From a virus: a stretch of 44,230 nt of DNA. The stretch is from positions 1 to 44,230 of the IMG/VR virus record IMGVR_UViG_3300027967_000013; one strand, given 5' to 3'. The number at the start of each line of letters is the position of its first letter. The first letter of the stretch is position 1. Both the position numbers and the translations under genes were made by a program. Under the pieces are notes generated by a model. The model was given only the letters and a program-made list of their open reading frames with translations, was not told the DNA's origin and searched no databases. Of this stretch, positions 39,798-44,230 are shown piece after piece.

Positions 39798-41858
39798 TTA
39801 GATGCTGGCACGACGACGACGGCGCTTTGGTGGCGCGACCGTTTCGCCGTGACTGGTTATCAATTCCGCACTTTCAGCGATTGGCACCGCCCAAGCGGGT
39901 GGGTTATCCCAGTCGATCCGTTCGGCTTTCTTCTCGTAAATACACGCCCAGTTATAAACAAACAGATCGAGCGATTCGTTTCGCTTAGATATTTTGCGCC
40001 ACTTGCCATCACTGCCCCGTTCTTCGGCGGTTAATTCGTCAAAGAACGATTCCGGCAACCAATCAGGAAAACGAACATAACGGCGCCCTGGTTGCTCACG
40101 TTCTAGCGAGGCGGACACCGTGTCCTTTATCCGGTCGGTATTCAGCAAGTAAACCGGAACATCACCGGCAACCGTTGTTTTTCGGTCGCTTCGTTTGGTG
40201 TTGTCTGGATACGATTTTAAAATCATGGGACCAGTACCGCGGCCCTTGATCAGCATGAATTTACGGGCTAACCCTTCTCGCTTAATTAGGCGATAAAATT
40301 CATATGCGTTATCGGTTACGCCATCCTCACCGCCAGAATCACAAGAGGTCAGCATTACGGGCATTCGGCGACCGCTTCCATCTTCAAGTTCGTATGACTT
40401 GGTGATGACCTTGTCGATCAGCAATTCCCAATCTTCCAAGTAAGCAGCCGGATTAACCCGAACGAATTTATCCGGGTCATCCGAGTGCAACCGCTTCGAT
40501 TTTTGAATCGAAAAACGGTCAATGACTTGGTGTTCCAAATCGGGACCCCAAGCCAATACCGCAACATCAAAACGGGCCGTTTTTGCACCCGCCTGGACAT
40601 CCACGGCAGCGGTTAAGAACCGCGCCCAATCTGGCACAACACGCACACCTAAATCGGTGCGGCGCTCCATCAGCTTGGAACTGCTGCGGTCCTGGTTACG
40701 CGGCGGCGTAAACGGTTTGCCTTGGTCGGTGTTGACCGTAGCTTGAAGATCTTCGAGATTGCCGGTTTGCTCATATTGAGCCAACGCAGCCAAGTATTTA
40801 TAAACAAGTTCGTTCCAGGTCTGGAACGCAGCCGTGGGGCCTTTTTGCCAAAAACTGGCGATATGGGTATCACGGCGCTCACCGGTGACGGTGCCGTTTT
40901 GGTCTATTTGGCAGCCTTCGGGCAACCAAATACCGGACTTGTTTTTCGCAAACTTTAACGAGTCGCCTTTATAGGGCGTCGTTTCAAGCATCATTGATCC
41001 GCAATGCGGACACCCCATAAACACCTCTTTCGAGGCTTTCGCTGGGTCGGGTTCGTCACGGTCCCAATGCAATAACGGGAAATCCGGTTCGAACCACTCA
41101 CCACAATCGAAGCATTGCCAGTGAAACAAACGGCGATCACCTTGATTAAACAAGGATAAAATCCCCTGTGTCGGGGGCGCTTCGTGGGGCGACGATGGGC
41201 GATAATTGGGATCGGTTATGTGAAAGCCTGGCGACCCTTCCGCTAGTGTCATGCCTGACGACATAAACGTTTGGGTTCGCTTTGAGGCCAGCAAGAACCC
41301 CGAACCTTCGCCATCAACATCGAGCGGCATTCGGTCATAGTCGGTTAGTGCGACATATTTCCAGTCGGACGATGCAAAGACGTTCTTTGATGGCCAGCCA
41401 ATTTTTAAAAAGTTACCGGCTCTAAATAGCTTGTCGTGTACGTTGTTATCATGCGCCCTTGGCGACATGGCCGCGCGTATTTCAGCACTGGCATTAAACT
41501 CACGCGACAAACGTTTTTTTGAATATTCCGCGGCTTTCTCTTGGGTGATTTGCACTAAGAGAAAATCAGCCGGGTTATTAACAATCGTGTCGCAAACCCA
41601 GCCATCGACTAGACTCACGGTTTTAGACGTTCGCGCCGGACCGACAAAGACCACCGCGCGATATTTACGCGACTTTAGGCAATCCATAGGCTCATGGATA
41701 TACGGCACTAGATCCCCATCCCAAGGGACCATCGAGCCGCCTTGATCAACGTGCAATAAACGGCGGGCGCTTTGGGATACGGGCTCACGATTGGGCGGCC
41801 GAACTAAACTAGCGACATCACGGCGGACTTTGCCCGGCTGTGCATAGCTAAGTTGCAT
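39798..41858 (-). CDS. A: Terminase large subunit, lambda A-like
   Basis: 686 aa from MQLSYAQPGK, chosen because GAGGTT lies eight bases upstream. The ATPase domain has the Walker A-like GPARTSKT (residues 73-80) and the C-terminal part holds the nuclease domain (TSCDSGGEDGVTDNAYEFYR). It cuts and translocates DNA into proheads. It overlaps the TerS stop. Confidence 0.95.
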   Translation of the reverse strand: MQLSYAQPGKVRRDVASLVRPPNREPVSQSARRLLHVDQGGSMVPWDGDLVPYIHEPMDCLKSRKYRAVVFVGPARTSKTVSLVDGWVCDTIVNNPADFLLVQITQEKAAEYSKKRLSREFNASAEIRAAMSPRAHDNNVHDKLFRAGNFLKIGWPSKNVFASSDWKYVALTDYDRMPLDVDGEGSGFLLASKRTQTFMSSGMTLAEGSPGFHITDPNYRPSSPHEAPPTQGILSLFNQGDRRLFHWQCFDCGEWFEPDFPLLHWDRDEPDPAKASKEVFMGCPHCGSMMLETTPYKGDSLKFAKNKSGIWLPEGCQIDQNGTVTGERRDTHIASFWQKGPTAAFQTWNELVYKYLAALAQYEQTGNLEDLQATVNTDQGKPFTPPRNQDRSSSKLMERRTDLGVRVVPDWARFLTAAVDVQAGAKTARFDVAVLAWGPDLEHQVIDRFSIQKSKRLHSDDPDKFVRVNPAAYLEDWELLIDKVITKSYELEDGSGRRMPVMLTSCDSGGEDGVTDNAYEFYRLIKREGLARKFMLIKGRGTGPMILKSYPDNTKRSDRKTTVAGDVPVYLLNTDRIKDTVSASLEREQPGRRYVRFPDWLPESFFDELTAEERGSDGKWRKISKRNESLDLFVYNWACIYEKKAERIDWDNPPAWAVPIAESAELITSHGETVAPPKRRRRRASI

Positions 41859-42351
41859 CGGGTTCAACCTCTAATAATTTGATGTAGAGTTGAGCGCGTA
41901 GCTCATCACTGACCCGTTCCAATTGTTCTAACTGGTCGGCGGTAAATAATCGGCGGCGTTCCATGTTGTCGGGCAATGACTCACACCAACTGACCACCGC
42001 TTTTAGGGTTTCCGCCAGATCAAGACGATAATCACTATCTGGGATTAACTCGCCGATCTCCGTTTGGAACTTTAAGCGTTCGCGTTCGGACTGGAAAAAA
42101 TCTTTCCTATCCTTGGGCGCCATCTTATTGGGATTGTAATCATCCTCGCTTTTATTGGTGGCTTCGGCTGAAAACAGCGCCGGACCAATATCCGCTAGGG
42201 CGTACAAATCCACACCTTTGGATTTTTTAACGGGCTTAACTTGGTTTTCTTTTAAACGCTTGCGAACCGTGTCGCGGTGCAAGCCGAACGCCTCCGCTAT
42301 CCGAGTAATATTCCAAGCGTAGGCGTCATTGATTGAACTCACGGTCCCCAC
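41848..42351 (-). CDS. nu1: Terminase small subunit, Nu1-like
   Basis: 167 aa with GTG start and GAGGTG upstream. The N-terminal wHTH (NITRIAEAFGLHRDTVRKRL, residues ~14-33, to GPALF at ~58) binds cos. The C-terminal helical part (ERERLKFQTEIGELIPDSDY, LFTADQLEQLERVSDELRAQ) would bind the large subunit. Its DNA-binding domain is duplicated at 3194-3355. Confidence 0.92.
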   Translation of the reverse strand: MGTVSSINDAYAWNITRIAEAFGLHRDTVRKRLKENQVKPVKKSKGVDLYALADIGPALFSAEATNKSEDDYNPNKMAPKDRKDFFQSERERLKFQTEIGELIPDSDYRLDLAETLKAVVSWCESLPDNMERRRLFTADQLEQLERVSDELRAQLYIKLLEVEPDAT

Positions 42352-42422
42352 AAAAACACCTCTTAAGATAAGGTGATCCGAAGCGTGAAGGGCAGCGGTT
42401 AAAGGTTAACGTTTGTGGTCCC

Positions 42423-42716
42423 CTATTGCTTCGGATCAAATTGGTTTGGCTGGATGTGCTTTTCTTTCCAAGCGCGAATAAGTTTGAATCGCTTGTCACA
42501 TTGAATAATGACGTCGATTAAGTTGTCGTTATCGACGGCCAGTTCGGGATAACTGGTCCCTTTGAATGGGGGAACCAAGCAATCCACGGTTAAGGCTTCG
42601 GGCGGATAACGATAAATGATTTCGGTTTTAACGGGGGGCGGTAGTTCTTTGCTGGCGCAACCGAATAAGCTCATCAGGCAAAGACAAATCACACTCGCTT
42701 TGGCTTGCAGTTTCAT
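42423..42716 (-). CDS. Rz1: Rz1-like o-spanin lipoprotein
   Basis: 97 aa. A signal peptide ends at lipobox SLFGC, and a Pro-rich stretch (ELPPPVKTEIIYRYPPEAL) follows, typical of Rz1. It starts inside Rz in another frame and extends beyond it. It is the outer-membrane partner of the Rz at 42628. The 71 bp between it and terS hold no gene. Confidence 0.88.
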   Translation of the reverse strand: MKLQAKASVICLCLMSLFGCASKELPPPVKTEIIYRYPPEALTVDCLVPPFKGTSYPELAVDNDNLIDVIIQCDKRFKLIRAWKEKHIQPNQFDPKQ

Positions 42717-43002
42717 AGATGACCTTTTTCCTTTGTTGGTTGATCTGCTTTTGTTGTTCCAGGTCCTTTACCAACCCCGCAACAAGATCTTGTTCGAACT
42801 GAACGGCCGATGTGAGATCGGTCATTTTTTCGCGTTCGGCGTTCAAGTCTGCCGCGTATTGATTGTTGCTTTGCTCTAGCTGGCCTATACGTTCATTGGC
42901 TTTCTGATAATCATCAGTAATGACGTTTAAGCGCCACAGCAAAACACCCGCGATGATGGCAAAAGCCATCAACGCAGCGATTAAAATTTTGTTTACCACC
43001 AT
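42628..43002 (-). CDS. Rz: Rz-like i-spanin, second (complete) copy
   Basis: 124 aa from MVVNKILIAALMAFAIIAG, SD AGGTG. N-terminal anchor and coiled coil (RIGQLEQSNNQYAADLNAER), ending RLRQQRTTAPR. Nearly identical to the truncated copy at 1-298. Works with Rz1 downstream. Confidence 0.9.
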   Translation of the reverse strand: MVVNKILIAALMAFAIIAGVLLWRLNVITDDYQKANERIGQLEQSNNQYAADLNAEREKMTDLTSAVQFEQDLVAGLVKDLEQQKQINQQRKKVIYETASQSECDLSLPDELIRLRQQRTTAPR

Positions 43003-43010
43003 AAGGCACC
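42705..43010. repeat. 306-bp direct repeat covering Rz (partner at 1-306)
   Basis: By eye only four mismatches to 1-306. Identity ends just upstream of the Rz ribosome-binding region, exactly where the two different endolysin genes begin. Confidence 0.9.
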
Positions 43011-43600
43011 TACGAACCATTACTAGAAAGGCAAATTTCCGTTTCTTTTTCACGGCGAGAAATCAAGCCAGGCAGTTTCACACCGCCACCGTAAACCCAA
43101 CGGTTTAATTGGTGACAGGCAAGATCATAATGACCCGTTCGGATTAAATGCCCGATGCGGGTTTCGGTCTTGTCTCGGTTATATCGAAACCGAGTGCAGC
43201 CGGTATTAAAAATAAACGAGGTGAACGCGTCGATTTGACCTTGTGACAATTCAGGCTTTCCCTTCGTGTCATAAAGGCAACGCTCGGACGCTTGAATATT
43301 TTTAATCCAGTCCTTAGCGATTTGCTCATCACTGGCGGGGGATTGAATGACCCCGTGAGTGTTCCCGATCCCGTTCGTAATCAAACCCGAAGGGCAACGG
43401 TACGGATCGCGGCGACATCCCTCAGCGTTCCCAATCAAATCAAGCGCGCGGGGGGAAATCTGAACATCTGCAATCAATTGGCCGTCAATTTCAACGGCGC
43501 CAATTGATGAGGTGTAAGCAGGATCGGTGACAGACACGCCACCGGTGATCAATGCGGCGATGGCTGTCACCGAACATAGCAATTTTTTAAACTTACTCAT
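43010..43600 (-). CDS. GH24 lysozyme-type endolysin
   Basis: 196 aa. An N-terminal hydrophobic stretch (residues ~5-22) acts as signal or signal-anchor. The catalytic segment is NAEGCRRDPYRCPSGLITNG. Glu60 and Thr75 fit the T4 lysozyme E-D-T spacing, but the Asp position is Cys69. GIGNTHG follows. It is the muralytic enzyme of cassette 2. Confidence 0.92.
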   Translation of the reverse strand: MSKFKKLLCSVTAIAALITGGVSVTDPAYTSSIGAVEIDGQLIADVQISPRALDLIGNAEGCRRDPYRCPSGLITNGIGNTHGVIQSPASDEQIAKDWIKNIQASERCLYDTKGKPELSQGQIDAFTSFIFNTGCTRFRYNRDKTETRIGHLIRTGHYDLACHQLNRWVYGGGVKLPGLISRREKETEICLSSNGS

Positions 43601-43878
43601 TAACGGTCATCCTCAGCAAGAAGGGCAGACACCGAAGTTCGACCTTTTAGCTTTGTTTCAAGTAAGCGGTGATTTTTCTCTTTGTAGTACCAGGTCAGAA
43701 TAAAAGAAAAGATACCGAGAATAATGCCGACAATGACACCAAGCTCATTCACTGAAAAAGCACCAAAGAAGGCAGCAATACCACCAAAAAAAGCGGTTAG
43801 GCGATCACCTTTAAAAGCAAAGAATGAGGCGAACACCCCCGCTAAGGCTGTAAGCCATAATCGTTTTTTTTCAAGCAT
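43600..43878 (-). CDS. Putative holin of lysis cassette 2
   Basis: 92 aa from MLEKKRLWLTALAGVFASFF. Two to three hydrophobic segments (FASFFAFKGDRLTAFFGGIA; LGVIVGIILGIFSFILTWYY), basic C-terminus. An alternative ATG at 43923 lies at the foot of the terminator. The next gene, the lysozyme, starts at its stop. Unrelated in sequence to the cassette 1 holin. Confidence 0.75.
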   Translation of the reverse strand: MLEKKRLWLTALAGVFASFFAFKGDRLTAFFGGIAAFFGAFSVNELGVIVGIILGIFSFILTWYYKEKNHRLLETKLKGRTSVSALLAEDDR

Positions 43879-43923
43879 TTTTGCACCATTGAATAGGCTT
43901 CCAAAGAGGCGGGCTTTAGGCAT

Positions 43924-43957
43924 AAAAAAAAGCCAATCGCAAAAAAGCAATTGGCTT
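43924..43957 (-). terminator. Terminator before lysis cassette 2
   Basis: On the minus strand AAGCCAA..TTGGCTT stem followed by eight T, whose end abuts an ATG of the holin frame, as in cassette 1. Confidence 0.8.
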
Positions 43958-44032
43958 ATAGGTGTGAAAATTGGGATTCACTAACAACGTCAGTTGGCTA
44001 GGCATAGTCTTAATGGGTCACTTCAAACGCAA

Positions 44033-44190
44033 TAAAACCACGTTATAAAAAACAATAAAGCAATGGCTCATGAAAAACAACATAAAGTTGTAAATATTTT
44101 CTTTATGTTGTTGGAAAGCCATTTTACATCACATTAAAAGGGCGTGACGTGTCCGCCTTTTGATTTTTCGCTATCGTGACCCGTCACGCT
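44033..44190. repeat. 158-bp direct repeat R2 (partner at 1381-1538)
   Basis: Same dyads as R1: AACAACATAAAG/CTTTATGTTGTT intact, and the GCGTGACG dyad slightly degenerate (one base change in an arm). It precedes lysis cassette 2. With the terminator it fills 43924-44230, where no gene is seen. Confidence 0.9.
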
Positions 44191-44230
44191 TGGGCGGTTC
44201 AATTTTTCGCTTAGGAAGCCAACTAGGGCG

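Noticed and set aside
42352-42422. cos site between Rz1 and terS
   Set aside because: Position is possible for a lambda-like phage, but I see no convincing cosN dyad or repeated TerS sites in this 71-bp gap.
1-44230. CRISPR array, IS element or protelomerase
   Set aside because: No regularly spaced repeats, no transposase, and no telomere-resolving enzyme recognised. The one recombinase has an ordinary integrase layout.

Overview
The window reads as a temperate phage-plasmid of a gammaproteobacterium, probably marine (Vibrio, Marinomonas or Shewanella type; the host is an inference). It combines a lambda-type head (Nu1/A terminase, W, B portal, C protease with Nu3-like scaffold, D, E), a P2-type contractile tail (V, W, J, I, H-like, FI, FII, E+E', T, U, X, D) and a plasmid replicon (RepA of the IncFII type, a short ParA with an RHH partner, DnaB). 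A good E. coli-type LexA box supports the gammaproteobacterial assignment. I recognised no tRNA, rRNA, CRISPR, IS or protelomerase.

Layout. The immunity region lies at 6.5-7.5 kb, with a Cro-like gene facing left and a CI/S24-like repressor facing right. To the right (7.6-13.3 kb, + strand) lie accessory and early genes: a LuxR-type HTH protein, an HNH nuclease, a Dam-like methylase, a coiled-coil protein and parA with its RHH partner. From 13.3 to 21.5 kb lie small regulators, a DnaB replication operon, three genes each carrying an almost identical promoter/leader cassette, a 700-bp structured non-coding stretch, repA, and a small gene under a LexA box. From 44.2 down to 21.6 kb, on the minus strand, are lysis, packaging, head and tail genes. 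From 6.7 kb down to 1, also on the minus strand, are Cro, small early genes, a Q-like antiterminator, the integrase, a stand-alone Nu1-like HTH protein, an ImmA-like metallopeptidase, a DUF7940-like holin and a first lysis cassette.

The minus-strand genes running off the left edge and onto the right edge make one transcription unit if the molecule is circular. Joining the ends would place two lysis cassettes in tandem. Each would have a 158-bp repeat, a terminator, a holin-like gene, a muralytic enzyme and Rz. One uses a lytic transglycosylase and the other a GH24 lysozyme. Circularity is an inference.

Main points of interest: (1) one palindromic operator sits between the -35 and -10 of the parA promoter and of three other promoters, and those three share a hairpin leader that buries the ribosome-binding region; (2) the repressor has lost its Ser/Lys cleavage dyad while a small gene elsewhere carries a LexA box, which suggests antirepressor-mediated induction; (3) a 53-aa protein copies the DNA-binding domain of the terminase small subunit; (4) the lysis module is duplicated with its enzyme swapped; (5) many intrinsic terminators lie directly before late genes, downstream of a Q-like gene.
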